Shown in pieces: positions 26,160-35,734 of a stretch of DNA of 64,000 nt; positions within the stretch are counted from its first letter, which is position 1, and each line of letters begins with the position of its first letter. A program made the position numbers and the translations under genes. Under the pieces are notes generated by a model, which worked only from the letters and a program-made list of their open reading frames with translations, was not told the origin of the DNA and searched no databases. Source of the stretch: Clostridium sp. CM027 (GTDB lineage Bacteria; Bacillota; Clostridia; Clostridiales; Clostridiaceae); contig NZ_CP077725.1 of NCBI RefSeq assembly GCF_024730565.1, positions 3,366,501 to 3,430,500 of the forward strand, read 5' to 3'.

Positions 26160-26200
26160 AAAAGGAGAGTAGAAATTAAAAATTTCTACTCTCCTTTTAT
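26160..26200. terminator. bidirectional terminator between relQ and leuS
   Basis: A perfect 18-bp stem AAAAGGAGAGTAGAAATT/AATTTCTACTCTCCTTTT has a 3-nt loop. It lies between convergent genes. Confidence 0.95.
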
Positions 26201-26242
26201 AATAATTCGAATTTAAACTGTAAAAACTATATGTAGTTCTTA

Positions 26243-28702
26243 CTAAGAAGCTACTATATTAACTAGTCGTCCTTTAATTATAATAACCTTACGAACAGTT
26301 TTACCTTCTAGGGTAGCGATTACTGTTTCATCTTTAAGAGAAATTTCCTTTATACTTTCTTCATCTAAATCTTGAGATACAGTTATTCTGGATTTAATTT
26401 TACCATTGATTTGAATAGCTAGCTCTACTTCATCTTTTATAAGAGCAAACTCATCAAATTTAGGCCAAATTTGATTAAATACAGAGTAACCCATACCCAA
26501 GCTTTCCCACTTCTCTTCTGCAAAGTGAGGAGCAAAGGGAGCTAAAATCTTAAGGTAATCCACAAGCACTTCTTTTAAAAATTTACTATTTATATTGTCT
26601 ACATTAAAATATTTTAATATAGCATTTGTAAGCTCCATAAGTCTTGCAATAGCGGTATTAAATTGAAGTTTTTCTGTATCTTCGGTAACACCTTTTATTG
26701 CGAAATGTCTCCAGTAGTTTAATTCTTTTTCTTCTATTCCTAGAGAGTCTTTGTTATTAAGGTCTTTTGACATAATGCAGATTCCAGTGTCGATTGCTCT
26801 TTCAATTCTATCAACAAATTTTCCAATGGCTTTTATACCATCATCACTCCAAGCTCCACCATCAATATAACCGAAACCAAACATTAGGTACATCCTAAAT
26901 ACATCTGCGCCAAACTCTTTTATGTACATGTCTGGAGAAATAGTATTTCCTTTTGATTTACTCATTTTCACTCCGTCTGGTCCTAAAATTAAACCTTGGT
27001 GAGTAAGAGATAAGAATGGTTCATCAAAGTCTAAATATCCCATATCACGAAGAGCCTTGGTTATAAATCTTGAATATAGTAAGTGACCACATGCATGTTC
27101 AGGTCCGCCTACATATTTGTCTACAGGAAGCATTTTGTTTACTAACTCTTTATCAAAAGCTTTTTCATTGTTTTTGTTATCTACATACCTAAATTGGTAG
27201 AAAGAAGAACAAACGAATGTATCCAAAGTATCAGCTTCTCTATGAGCTGCGCCGCCACAAACTGGGCAAGGGACATTCATAAAATCCTCGCATTTAGCAA
27301 GTGGTGATTCTCCGTCTGGTGCAAATTCTACGTTGTACGGCAGTTCTACAGGAAGTTGATCCTCAGGTACAGGAACAGCCCCACATTTTTCGCAGTGAAT
27401 TATTGGAATAGGAGCGCCCCAATATCTTTGTCTTGAAACTAACCAATCACGAAGTCTAAAGTTTACTTTTTCACAGCCGAGACTTATACTTTCTAATTTT
27501 TTTACAATTGCTTTTTTTCCGTCGATGGTAGATAAACCATCAAATTCTTGACTGTTTACCATTTTTCCATGTTCAGTATAAGGGAGATTTTCGCCCTCTC
27601 CATTTACACTTTTAAAACCAATAATTACTCTTTCAATAGGCAATTTGTATTTAGTAGCAAATGCGAAGTCTCTATCATCATGAGCAGGAACAGCCATTAC
27701 TGCACCAGTTCCATAAGTGTTTAGAACATAGTCAGCTACCCAAATTGGAACCTCGCGTCCATTAATAGGATTAATAGCATAAGAACCAGTAAATACACCT
27801 GTTTTATCTCTTGTAATAGATTGTCTTTCTATATCAGTTTGTTTTCTAGCATCATATTTATAAGATTCAACAGCATCTTTATATTCACTTTTAGTGAGGA
27901 CATCTACAAGTTCATTTTCAGGGGCTATGACTACATATGAAACACCGAATAAAGTATCTACTCTTGTAGTAAATACACTAAAGTCTACATCAGAATCAAC
28001 TACTTTAAAAGTAACATCAGCACCAGTAGATTTGCCTATCCAATGTTTTTGCATGGATTTGGTTTTTTCAGGCCAATCCAAGGTATCAAGCTTTTCTAGT
28101 AGTTCATCAGCATAGTCAGTTATTTTTAAGAACCATTGTGTTAAATTCTTTTTAGTAACCTCAGTGTTACATCTTTCGCAAAAGCCATCTACTACTTGCT
28201 CATTTGCAAGTACTGTACTACAGCTAGGACACCAATTTACTGGTGCTTTTTTCCTGTAAGCAAGGCCTTTTTCAAATAGTTTTAAGAATAACCATTGAGT
28301 CCATTTATAATAATCAGGGCGACATGTAACAACTTCATGATCCCAATTAAACATTGCTCCCATAGCTTTTAATTGCTTTTCCATATTAATAATGTTTTGC
28401 TTCGTAGAATCCTTTGGATGCACTCCTGTTTTTATTGCGTAGTTTTCAGCAGGTAGACCAAAAGCATCAAAGCCCATTGGCTGAAATACATTGTATCCTT
28501 GCATTTTCTTCATTCTAGCCCAAGAATCTACAGGACCATAGTTAAACCAATGCCCCGCATGTAATTGGCTTCCAGATGGATAAGAGAACATTTCAAGTAC
28601 ATATAACTTCTTATCAATTTTATTTTCATCAAATTCATAAAGGTTAGTTTCTTCCCATATTTGTTGCCATTTTTCATCGATAGTTGTAGTATATTTTGCC
28701 AT
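26243..28702 (-). CDS. leuS: leucine-tRNA ligase
   Basis: The 819-aa class Ia synthetase charges tRNA-Leu. The HIGH motif is in [14 protein letters not shown] (near residue 45), the zinc-type cysteines in CPSC/CERC lie near 158-180, the CP1 editing domain contains [10 protein letters not shown] and [15 protein letters not shown], and the KMSKS loop is [10 protein letters not shown] (near 575). The length is normal for bacterial enzymes. The ATG follows AAGGAGGAATACTA. A T-box with specifier CUU lies upstream. Confidence 0.97.
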   Translation of the reverse strand: MAKYTTTIDEKWQQIWEETNLYEFDENKIDKKLYVLEMFSYPSGSQLHAGHWFNYGPVDSWARMKKMQGYNVFQPMGFDAFGLPAENYAIKTGVHPKDSTKQNIINMEKQLKAMGAMFNWDHEVVTCRPDYYKWTQWLFLKLFEKGLAYRKKAPVNWCPSCSTVLANEQVVDGFCERCNTEVTKKNLTQWFLKITDYADELLEKLDTLDWPEKTKSMQKHWIGKSTGADVTFKVVDSDVDFSVFTTRVDTLFGVSYVVIAPENELVDVLTKSEYKDAVESYKYDARKQTDIERQSITRDKTGVFTGSYAINPINGREVPIWVADYVLNTYGTGAVMAVPAHDDRDFAFATKYKLPIERVIIGFKSVNGEGENLPYTEHGKMVNSQEFDGLSTIDGKKAIVKKLESISLGCEKVNFRLRDWLVSRQRYWGAPIPIIHCEKCGAVPVPEDQLPVELPYNVEFAPDGESPLAKCEDFMNVPCPVCGGAAHREADTLDTFVCSSFYQFRYVDNKNNEKAFDKELVNKMLPVDKYVGGPEHACGHLLYSRFITKALRDMGYLDFDEPFLSLTHQGLILGPDGVKMSKSKGNTISPDMYIKEFGADVFRMYLMFGFGYIDGGAWSDDGIKAIGKFVDRIERAIDTGICIMSKDLNNKDSLGIEEKELNYWRHFAIKGVTEDTEKLQFNTAIARLMELTNAILKYFNVDNINSKFLKEVLVDYLKILAPFAPHFAEEKWESLGMGYSVFNQIWPKFDEFALIKDEVELAIQINGKIKSRITVSQDLDEESIKEISLKDETVIATLEGKTVRKVIIIKGRLVNIVAS

Positions 28703-28784
28703 TAGTATTCCTCCTTATTATGATCTATAGGTTAAAAACAATTATTAATCTTTTCCACTTAGTTTTAAATTAGAAAATAAAAAA

Positions 28785-29040
28785 AACCCTCATCTCAACA
28801 AAGAGACGAAAGTAATATTCCGCGGTACCACTCTAATTAGGCATTACGCCTCACTTAAGAATATAACGGTTTTAACCGTACTTGTTTTCACAAGTAAGCT
28901 TTTACTTACAAGTAAGATTTTACTTAAAAATAAGCTCATAGGCAAGTTCATATTATATCATTACTGCTTCACACCTATGGGACATTATTTATCTTAATGA
29001 CCCAACAGCAGCTCTCTTTAAAATGCTATAAATACTACTA
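28785..29040 (-). ncRNA. T-box leader of leuS, specifier CUU (Leu)
   Basis: Read on the minus strand, stem I begins AAAGAGAGCTGCTG, and the specifier loop ATGAACTTGCCTATG carries CTT (28944-28946), a leucine codon. The antiterminator is AGAGTGGTACCGCGG (28823-28837). The terminator CGTCTC/GAGATG ends in a T-run at about 28785. Between stem I and the antiterminator, TTACTTG-type segments recur and can form extra stems. Confidence 0.93.
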
Positions 29041-29136
29041 CTCCTAATAAAAGCAATTTATTATAGTATCATTTGTTTAAGATTGTATTATTATTCATTA
29101 TAATTTAAATAGAATTTTGTGTCAAGGCTATGTGAT

Positions 29137-29637
29137 TTACTTAAATTTCATAACAAGATTTTTATTTGCATAGGATATAAATACAGTAAGCGCATAGTCA
29201 TATACTATGAAGGCAAACTCCATAACAATTATTGTTAAATATATATTTATATTAGGAAGTTTTGATAATATAAATAATTTATAAATAAATATAAGTATAG
29301 CGGAGGCTATATTAAAATACAATAACTTAAGCACAATTTCTAAAATCATACTCCTTAATTTTTCTATAAAATATTTCACAAAGCCATAGGAACCAAAAAT
29401 TAGTATATATGCAATGCTTATAAGCTTTGAAGGTATAATAAATAAACTAAGCAAGGAGACAGCACTATATACTACAATGGTATTCTTTATTCCGGTAGTT
29501 AAAATTGAAAGTGGAATAATACAGGAAGCAATGCCTAACATAAAAAATTTATTTGTAGGGAAAATAGAAGAAAGATATAGTAATATTAAACTAAGTGCTG
29601 CGAATATTCCACCCTTAGCAATATTATTAGATTTCAT
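29137..29637 (-). CDS. hypothetical integral membrane protein, about 166 aa
   Basis: The start at 29637 (MKSNNIAKGG) lies 9 nt after TAGGAG; a further upstream ATG overlaps that site. Five or six hydrophobic helices cover nearly the whole chain. The opening IAKGGIFAALSLILLYLSSIFP resembles S components of ECF transporters and related small membrane proteins, but I cannot assign it. It follows the DnaJ-domain gene by 27 nt, suggesting one transcription unit. Confidence 0.7.
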   Translation of the reverse strand: MKSNNIAKGGIFAALSLILLYLSSIFPTNKFFMLGIASCIIPLSILTTGIKNTIVVYSAVSLLSLFIIPSKLISIAYILIFGSYGFVKYFIEKLRSMILEIVLKLLYFNIASAILIFIYKLFILSKLPNINIYLTIIVMEFAFIVYDYALTVFISYANKNLVMKFK

Positions 29638-29663
29638 AAAAATCATCTCCTAAATTAATAGAA

Positions 29664-30296
29664 TTAGCAACAGGATATAAGATCTCCGCCTAAACATTCA
29701 CAAATACTATCTGCACACCACAAGTTAAGACATAGATTACCCATGCCAAAATCATTGTTACGCTTGCCATAATAGTTATCTCTATAATTTGAAGTACGCG
29801 AATTTAGTTCATTAAAACTTCGTCTATATTCAATATTATTAGGATCTTGCGTGCAAGCGCGGCTTATAAAATTATAAGCACTATCATGCCAGCCTTTTTT
29901 GAGGTGAAGCACTCCCGTTAAATAATTCCACTCGGCAGTTTTAGTATTCATGGAATTTAATTTCTGCTCAGCGGAAGCGATATTTCCGCTATTTAAATCC
30001 ATTCTTATAGATTGATATATATTGTTATTAGTATAGTCATTATTTGAATTAGAACCATAATTATTAGACGAATTGTAACTGTTAGAAGAACCATTGCTAC
30101 TTGAAGAACTAGTATTTTTCATAAGTGAATCATAGGCTTCATTTAGTTCCTGCATTTTTTCTTCTGCTAAATCTTTTAAAGGATTATCACCATACTGATC
30201 AGGGTGATATTTTTTTGCTAGCTCTCTATAGGCTTTTTTAATATCTTCTTTAGATGAGCCTTGTCTTACACCAAGTACTTCATAGGGATTTATCAT
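29664..30296 (-). CDS. DnaJ-domain protein with Ser/Asn-rich linker and Cys-rich tail
   Basis: Residues 1-62 are a J-domain with the HPD tripeptide ([10 protein letters not shown]), which stimulates an Hsp70 ATPase. A low-complexity linker of Ser, Asn and Tyr (about 63-92) leads to a repeat-like helical region ([22 protein letters not shown]..., [25 protein letters not shown]) resembling tetratricopeptide repeats. The C-terminus has several cysteines ([18 protein letters not shown]). It is not the full DnaJ, lacking the G/F and zinc-finger domains. The cysteines could bind metal; this is only inference. The DUF5685 gene is upstream in the same direction. Confidence 0.88.
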   Translation of the reverse strand: MINPYEVLGVRQGSSKEDIKKAYRELAKKYHPDQYGDNPLKDLAEEKMQELNEAYDSLMKNTSSSSSNGSSNSYNSSNNYGSNSNNDYTNNNIYQSIRMDLNSGNIASAEQKLNSMNTKTAEWNYLTGVLHLKKGWHDSAYNFISRACTQDPNNIEYRRSFNELNSRTSNYRDNYYGKRNNDFGMGNLCLNLWCADSICECLGGDLISCC

Positions 30297-30340
30297 CTTT
30301 ATATTCCACTCCTTTTAAATTATTAATGTTACATTCTTTA

Positions 30341-30477
30341 TTAAATCATCACCTGCGGTGATGTAATATTAACGACTTCAGAAGGATATTTATACCCCCA
30401 CTGAAGTTTTCTACTTGTTAGGGTATGTTACTCCCACTTATAGAAGTGGGAGACTTTCCTTCTGAAATGTCGTTAAA
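30341..30477 (+). repeat. dispersed palindromic element, family A, copy 3
   Basis: This is the best preserved copy: TTAAATCATC, left hairpin CATCACC-TGC-GGTGATG (7 bp), CGACTTCAGAAGG, inner hairpin CTCCCACTT-ATAG-AAGTGGGAG (30431-30452), and the right arm CCTTCTGAAATGTCGTTAAA. The right half overlaps the 3' end of the DUF5685 gene on the other strand and provides its last codons and stop. Confidence 0.85.
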
Positions 30478-31338
30478 AACCTTATCCATTTTTTCCATGA
30501 GTCCGAGTTCTAGTATATTACATAATATGGCTTCATTTTTTATTAAAGGTAATCTATTTAGATAGTTTAAACATTGCTGCGCGCAGGTAGATAATAAAAA
30601 ATCAATTCGGGGTGCTATCGATATACTAAAACTTTTAAAATCTAATTTATCAGTATTAAACAATGAATTTATAGCATTAAAAGAATCACTTTTTATATCC
30701 TTTTCTAAATCATCATAAGCATCTATAATATATATCCATTTACCTAAATTATACCCAAGCCAATATAAATCATCCTTAAAGGAAGCAGTCTTATAATAAA
30801 ATGATATTATAAAGCCTGTAAGGTCAGCAAAAACATGAGAAAGCTCATCTATAGATAGCTGCTCATCAATGCATAGATCCTTATGGTCCGCTTCGAGGGT
30901 ATTTAGTAATAAAAGCTTTTCTTTTGTATAATTCATTACATCATTATATGCTATATCTGATTTTGATAAATAGTTTTTTAAAAACATTGAAAAAACTTTA
31001 CTTTTCATTGTTTTATTATCGTAAACATCATCCATTATCTTATAATAGGCTAAAGTAATGTTACAAAAGGCGGCATAATCTATTGCCTGGTTATTATTAA
31101 TCATAATCCTTTTTTTTAGTGGATGCATAATACATTTGAATTTAATAAAATTGTATTTATTCTCTGAAAGTGCATCCAAAAGTACTGCCAAGAAAGTCAT
31201 ATCATAATTTAAAGTAAGCCTTGGTAGGTTTCCAAAATTATTTTTAATAGAGTTACATAGGCCGCAATAATAAGCTTTGAATTTCTCGTAGTCTTTTATC
31301 TTCATTTCCATTTTACATGGAGTTACATATCCAAACAT
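30418..31338 (-). CDS. DUF5685 family protein with repeat-derived C-terminus
   Basis: The 306-aa protein begins MFGYVTPCKMEMKIKDYEKFKAYYCGLCNSIK, a cysteine-bearing N-terminus typical of DUF5685, and is mostly helical. Function is unknown. It overlaps the CYTH gene by one base (TAATG), so the two are coupled. The last 18 or so residues (NDISEGKSPTSISGSNIP) are read from a family A element, including its inner hairpin, so the original C-terminus has probably been replaced. Co-occurrence with a DnaJ-domain gene suggests a shared function, which is not established. Confidence 0.82.
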   Translation of the reverse strand: MFGYVTPCKMEMKIKDYEKFKAYYCGLCNSIKNNFGNLPRLTLNYDMTFLAVLLDALSENKYNFIKFKCIMHPLKKRIMINNNQAIDYAAFCNITLAYYKIMDDVYDNKTMKSKVFSMFLKNYLSKSDIAYNDVMNYTKEKLLLLNTLEADHKDLCIDEQLSIDELSHVFADLTGFIISFYYKTASFKDDLYWLGYNLGKWIYIIDAYDDLEKDIKSDSFNAINSLFNTDKLDFKSFSISIAPRIDFLLSTCAQQCLNYLNRLPLIKNEAILCNILELGLMEKMDKVFNDISEGKSPTSISGSNIP

Positions 31339-31886
31339 TATAGTTCCTTTGATGATTTTTTTGATTTTAATATTTCATAAATGCTTTTAGCCGTTGTATC
31401 CTCTAATCGGTAACCGAGCAAAGTCACAACTTCCTCAATTTCGAATTCATCCTCGCTTTCAATTTCTATGTAAGGAAAAGGACAGAATGTCTTCTCATTT
31501 ATATCTATTTCAATAAGAGTATTTTTGTATTTATAGCTTTCTCTATATTTTTTAATAGATTGTATAAGCTCTAGACCTAAGGATTCGAATATACCCTTGG
31601 CAGCAGCTGCATCTTTAATTTCTGATTCGTGTTCATCCATAATTTTATACTTTTCTTGGCTTATGAGTTTTTTCGTGGTTATGTAATGAACTGTGGAATT
31701 TGTTAGTTCATCATGCACTGTTCGTATTCTTGCATAGCCTTTGCCGTTTAGTAACCTTTTATCCGAGAAATCATAAATATTATTTATTTGATTTTCTTGT
31801 TTTGATTTTATAGCATTTATGTTTAATAGTTTTTTGCGGATTTCTTGTACATCAATATCTATAATTCTAAGTTCTATTTCTCTCAA
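31338..31886 (-). CDS. CYTH domain protein (class IV adenylate cyclase / triphosphatase superfamily)
   Basis: The 182-aa protein shows the CYTH pattern: an N-terminal EIELR, then GYARIRTV, a Lys-rich strand TTKKLIS, DEHESEI, ESYKYKNTLIEIDIN and a late YIEIESED. Charged residues from each strand line a beta-tunnel that binds triphosphate substrates. Members act as triphosphatases or, less often, adenylate cyclases, and sequence alone does not decide. The ATG follows an AAGGAGGAACTACTTTG-type site. Confidence 0.85.
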   Translation of the reverse strand: MREIELRIIDIDVQEIRKKLLNINAIKSKQENQINNIYDFSDKRLLNGKGYARIRTVHDELTNSTVHYITTKKLISQEKYKIMDEHESEIKDAAAAKGIFESLGLELIQSIKKYRESYKYKNTLIEIDINEKTFCPFPYIEIESEDEFEIEEVVTLLGYRLEDTTAKSIYEILKSKKSSKEL

Positions 31887-32147
31887 AGTAGTTCCTCCTT
31901 GTCGCTCTTAGGAACATAACAGTTATTAATTGTTATGCTTCTATTTTTATACATCTAATCATTAATTCTTTATTATACCATTAATTGTGATTATATCATA
32001 ACTTAAGTAAAGTAACATTAATATTGCTTTAAAATTACAAATTCCAATACAGGAAAATAGGTAATCACAATAATAGTCTGTTAAGAACTAAGGATAATAG
32101 CAATATATGACTTTGTTATAAGTGACGATACATAGTATAATAATTGG

Positions 32148-32207
32148 GCACGTTTAAATAAATGGACTAGCATTATTGACTTGTTATTTGTTTAAATGCG
32201 CCTTAGA
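32148..32207. repeat. imperfect palindromic element, family C, copy 1
   Basis: The segment from GGGCACGTTTAAATAA to TTGTTTAAATGCGCCTTAG is an imperfect inverted repeat. Its reverse complement aligns along its length with 40364-40420, sharing CATT, AATAACAAGTCAA and the CTAAGG/CTTAGG end. It lies in the roughly 340-base gap between the divergent CYTH and nucleoid protein genes. The rest of the gap is AT-rich and shows no gene. Confidence 0.6.
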
Positions 32208-32229
32208 TAAATATTAAGGTGGTGTTTTT

Positions 32230-33267
32230 TTGGAGTATATAAAAGAAGTTAATATAAATGAGGCTATTATTCATGTTTTAGATAACAATGCAGATGAACC
32301 TATCTTGAATGAATATGCATTAGACTTAGATGAAGAAAAATATAACTATTTACTGAAACATATCCAGAAGTGCTTAAAGGATGAAGAATTAAAGTATGGA
32401 GTCTTTAATTCCGATCGAAATATAGTAAAAGATTTATCACAAGAATACTTGAATGGTGAGAATAATTTACTGGCGGTATCTAAGGACCTAGCAAGGCAGA
32501 TGTTTATTTTAATGAGATCTATTGGGAACGTTCCTTCCTGTGATTTGGTAATAGTATCTTTTACCACAGAGTTTGGACCAATGCTTGGGATATTTAAAAT
32601 GGATTATATTAAAAACTATGTGCACACTATCGAATTTGTGGATAATAAATTAGGCATTGATATAGTATCGCAGGTTACAGGATTACCTGGTAGTTCTCAA
32701 AGAATACAGAAATGTACGTTTTTAAAACCAATTAGAGATGAAAATAATTTTGATTTAATGGTTATCGATAAAAAAAGCAAGAATAAAGAAGATGAGGAAT
32801 ATGGCTCAAACTACTTTATAAGTGATTTCTTAGGTTGCACAATTATTGATAATGAAAGAGATGTTACTAAAAACTTCGTGAAGGCAGCTGAAAAATTCAC
32901 GCAAAACAACTTTGCAGAAAATGCAGATGAAGCAGAAGTTGTTAGAAGTACTATAAAAAGAAAGCTTAGAGAAGAAGATAATATTGATCTTAAAGAATTG
33001 TCTGAGGAAATGTTTTCTGAAAATAATGATACTAAAGAAAAATTTGTTGAATTTATAACAGAACAAGGAGTTTCAGAAAATATTAGTCTTGATAAAGAGT
33101 GGATAGACAAAAAGCTAAAAAGAGTAAGACTAAAAATTGATAAAGATATAGATTTATACGTAAATGAAGAAACGTATCATGATAATAGTCGCTTTGAAAT
33201 ACAAAGAAATGGTGATGGCACAATTAATATGGTTATTAAACATGTAAGCAATTATGTTGAAAAATAG
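32230..33267 (+). CDS. nucleoid-associated protein (NdpA/YejK family)
   Basis: The 345-aa protein has the family N-terminus (INEAIIHVLDNNADEPILNEYALDLDEE) and the pattern SRNIVKDLSQ...LLAVSKDLARQMF. The group binds nucleoid DNA; its role in clostridia is little known. It starts at a TTG at 32230 after AAGGTGGTG. A family B palindrome follows almost directly after the stop. Confidence 0.87.
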   Translation: MEYIKEVNINEAIIHVLDNNADEPILNEYALDLDEEKYNYLLKHIQKCLKDEELKYGVFNSDRNIVKDLSQEYLNGENNLLAVSKDLARQMFILMRSIGNVPSCDLVIVSFTTEFGPMLGIFKMDYIKNYVHTIEFVDNKLGIDIVSQVTGLPGSSQRIQKCTFLKPIRDENNFDLMVIDKKSKNKEDEEYGSNYFISDFLGCTIIDNERDVTKNFVKAAEKFTQNNFAENADEAEVVRSTIKRKLREEDNIDLKELSEEMFSENNDTKEKFVEFITEQGVSENISLDKEWIDKKLKRVRLKIDKDIDLYVNEETYHDNSRFEIQRNGDGTINMVIKHVSNYVEK

Positions 33268-33272
33268 ATAAG

Positions 33273-33336
33273 AAAAAAGTATATATTACGCGTATTGCAA
33301 TACGATTAATGCATTATACGTAATATATACTTTTTT
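33273..33336. repeat. palindromic element, family B, copy 2 (short form)
   Basis: AAAAAAGTATATATTACG (33273-33290) and CGTAATATATACTTTTTT (33319-33336) are perfect 18-bp inverted repeats. Between them is another palindrome, CGTATTGCAATACG (33291-33304). The sequence just outside the right end, CTGCGCATGAAAA, is the reverse complement of that outside copy 1's left end (TTTTATGCGCA). Confidence 0.9.
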
Positions 33337-33381
33337 CTGCGCATGAAAACATTATAGTTTCTTATATAATAAAAAATAAAA

Positions 33382-33425
33382 CAAAAATACCCACAGTAGA
33401 ATATACTGTGGGTATTTTTGTTTTA
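33382..33425. terminator. bidirectional terminator between the nucleoid protein gene and the aldolase gene
   Basis: CAAAAATACCCACAGTA pairs perfectly with TACTGTGGGTATTTTTG (17 bp) around GAATA, with T-runs on each strand. Confidence 0.95.
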
Positions 33426-33456
33426 ACAATTTAGATTTAAATGAATTTAATCTAAT

Positions 33457-34404
33457 TTATTTTAAAGAATTAGAAGAACCTAAAACGTTAGTGATTTTGC
33501 TTTCAACTAATTTAGTTATGTTAGTTCTTGCTTCGCCTAAATATTTTCTAGGATCTATTTCGCCAAGATTTTTTGTAAGAACTTTTCTTATTGAACCAGT
33601 CATAGCAAGTCTTAAATCAGTATCCATATTTATTTTACAAACAGCCATAGATGCTGCTTTTCTAAGCATATCTAGTGGAATTCCTTTTGCGCCTTTCATT
33701 TCGCCACCAAATTCATTGATCATAGTAACGTAATCTTGGTCAACTGCAGATGCTCCGTGAAGAACTATTGGAAAATTGTGCTTTCCAGCTTCTTCTAATT
33801 TTTCTGTGATTTTTGCTAATCTTTCAAAATCAAGTTTAGCTTCGCCTTTGAATTTATATGCACCGTGGCTTGTTCCTATAGCTACAGCTAAAGAATCAAT
33901 ACCAGTTCTTGTTACATAATCTACAGCTTGTTCTGGATCAGTATAAGTTGCGTCTGCTGCGGAAACATTAACATCATCTTCAATTCCAGCAAGCTTTCCA
34001 AGTTCTGCTTCAACTACAACACCTTTAGAATGAGCATATTCAACTACTTCTTTAGTTGTTCTTACATTTTCTTCGTAATCAAGATGAGAACCATCATACA
34101 TTACTGAAGTAAATCCAGAAGCTATTGCAAGTTTACATTGTGCTAAATCTGAACCGTGATCTAAATGAAGAGCAATGTCAAGACCAGTGTCTTCTACAGC
34201 TGCCTCTACCATTTTTCTAAGGTAAGTAGGTCTAGCATATTTCATAGCGCCGCCTGATACTTGAAGTATAACAGCTGACTTGTGAGTAGCACAAGCATCA
34301 ACAACTCCTTGAATTATTTCCATATTATTGATGTTGAAAGCTCCAATAGCGTAATTGCCTTCTAAAGCTTTTTTAAACATATTAGTAGTAGTAACTAAAG
34401 CCAT
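33457..34404 (-). CDS. fba: class II fructose-1,6-bisphosphate aldolase
   Basis: The 315-aa zinc-dependent aldolase interconverts fructose 1,6-bisphosphate with dihydroxyacetone phosphate and glyceraldehyde 3-phosphate in glycolysis. Zinc and substrate motifs are LHLDHGSD, SVMYDGSHLDYEEN, EAELGKLAG, GTSHGAYK, VLHGASAV and KINMDTDLR. The ATG at 34404 (MALVTTTNMF) follows AAAGGTGGAATTAAC. A longer in-frame opening exists but has no ribosome binding site. It is a single-gene unit ending at a strong terminator. Confidence 0.97.
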   Translation of the reverse strand: MALVTTTNMFKKALEGNYAIGAFNINNMEIIQGVVDACATHKSAVILQVSGGAMKYARPTYLRKMVEAAVEDTGLDIALHLDHGSDLAQCKLAIASGFTSVMYDGSHLDYEENVRTTKEVVEYAHSKGVVVEAELGKLAGIEDDVNVSAADATYTDPEQAVDYVTRTGIDSLAVAIGTSHGAYKFKGEAKLDFERLAKITEKLEEAGKHNFPIVLHGASAVDQDYVTMINEFGGEMKGAKGIPLDMLRKAASMAVCKINMDTDLRLAMTGSIRKVLTKNLGEIDPRKYLGEARTNITKLVESKITNVLGSSNSLK

Positions 34405-34541
34405 GTTAATTCCACCTTTCAAATTTTGTAATAGGGACATATATTGTCCCTGCGGGACTTTTATGATATGTTATAATTATAAGCTATAATTGGACTATTT
34501 TCTACCCCTTTACTATAAATTGTACCCATAAATTTAAAAAA

Positions 34542-34922
34542 TCAAAAAATATTGCTTATAGATACTTTTTCATGAGACATTATATGATCTATAAGATATT
34601 TCATACTATGTACAGTGGCTAAACATTCAGACTTATCTTTCATTTTTATATATTGAGTTAATTTTAAAAGCTCGTTGTCCATATGATCTGTATCTTCATG
34701 ATGTATATATATAGTTAAAAATTTAGAAGCTTTTTTCCAATCAGCTACATAATCTAGTGATAAATTGTATGCATCTTCGTAGTTCTCTTTAAGTATATAG
34801 CTTTCTAAGGAAGAATTCAAATTTTGTAAATGGGCGCAATTATAATTTATAAGATTAATAGATACAAATATGCCTATAATCATTGTAAAAAATAAGCCGA
34901 AGGCTACAATAACATTTTTCAT
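34542..34922 (-). CDS. DUF4363 family protein
   Basis: The 126-aa protein has one N-terminal membrane helix (VIVAFGLFFTMIIGIFVSINLI) and a helical outer part with KKASKFLTIYIHHEDTDHMDNEL, the DUF4363 pattern. Its function is unknown. It overlaps the DUF421 gene by 4 nt (ATGA), so the two are co-translated; the pairing is common in clostridia as far as I recall. Confidence 0.8.
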   Translation of the reverse strand: MKNVIVAFGLFFTMIIGIFVSINLINYNCAHLQNLNSSLESYILKENYEDAYNLSLDYVADWKKASKFLTIYIHHEDTDHMDNELLKLTQYIKMKDKSECLATVHSMKYLIDHIMSHEKVSISNIF

Positions 34923-35608
34923 ATTTTCTTATCTTTCCCTTCTTTAAGTTGATAATAGAACTTATTTTTAGAGTCAATCATTCCTATGAAAACATCTTTA
35001 GCACATAAAATATTATTTTTTCTTAATATATTGTTTAACCAAGTTATGTCTTTTTTTAAAAGATTTAAATTTTTATAATTTATATTGCCATCCATAATTA
35101 AAGGTATAGGCAAAGACTCTTGAGCTATGGCTATATTTAAATCATCCTTAGTTGCATTAGAAATACTAGTTTTAGGCAATATGGATAGCTCACCGCTAGT
35201 CTCCAAAATAGCATATTGGATATCGGATAAATTAAAATACCCTTTTAATCTAAGTTCTTCGAATAAATCATTAATATTAAATCTTTGGCATCTGAGCTCT
35301 GCAATATCAATTTTGCCGTTTTTTATTAATATGCTCGGAGTGCCTGTTAAAATTTTTCTAGCCTTTTCGCTTTTGAGTTCAATATAGGAAGTGGCTATTT
35401 GGAGAAATAACAAAGTGAATATTGGTATAACAGCATGTATAATTGGTATTCTTATATCTTCCATGGGGAAGGTTGCAAGATTAGAAATCATCAATGCAAT
35501 CACAAGTTCGAAAGGTTCAAGCTCACCTATTTGTTTTTTACCCATCATTCTCATAATAAATATTACTGTAAAGTATAAGACAAAAGTTCTGATTACTAAA
35601 ATAAGCAT
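34919..35608 (-). CDS. DUF421 (YetF family) membrane protein
   Basis: This 229-aa protein has three N-terminal helices with the conserved RMMGKKQIGELEPFELVIALMISNLAT, then the cytosolic YetF domain with GTPSILIKNGKID and LRLKGYFNLSDIQYAILETSGELSILPK. YetF-type proteins are spore or cell membrane proteins of uncertain role. It is the first gene of a two-gene unit with DUF4363. Confidence 0.9.
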   Translation of the reverse strand: MLILVIRTFVLYFTVIFIMRMMGKKQIGELEPFELVIALMISNLATFPMEDIRIPIIHAVIPIFTLLFLQIATSYIELKSEKARKILTGTPSILIKNGKIDIAELRCQRFNINDLFEELRLKGYFNLSDIQYAILETSGELSILPKTSISNATKDDLNIAIAQESLPIPLIMDGNINYKNLNLLKKDITWLNNILRKNNILCAKDVFIGMIDSKNKFYYQLKEGKDKKI

Positions 35609-35734
35609 AATAACACCTCTTTAACATATGATGTATATGTTTCCTTTAAACTCAAAAATTATAAGGGGGAAAGGATACATTTTTTAAAAACTAAAGTATA
35701 ATAGTAATAACTACTAAAAATAGGGGATGATTGT

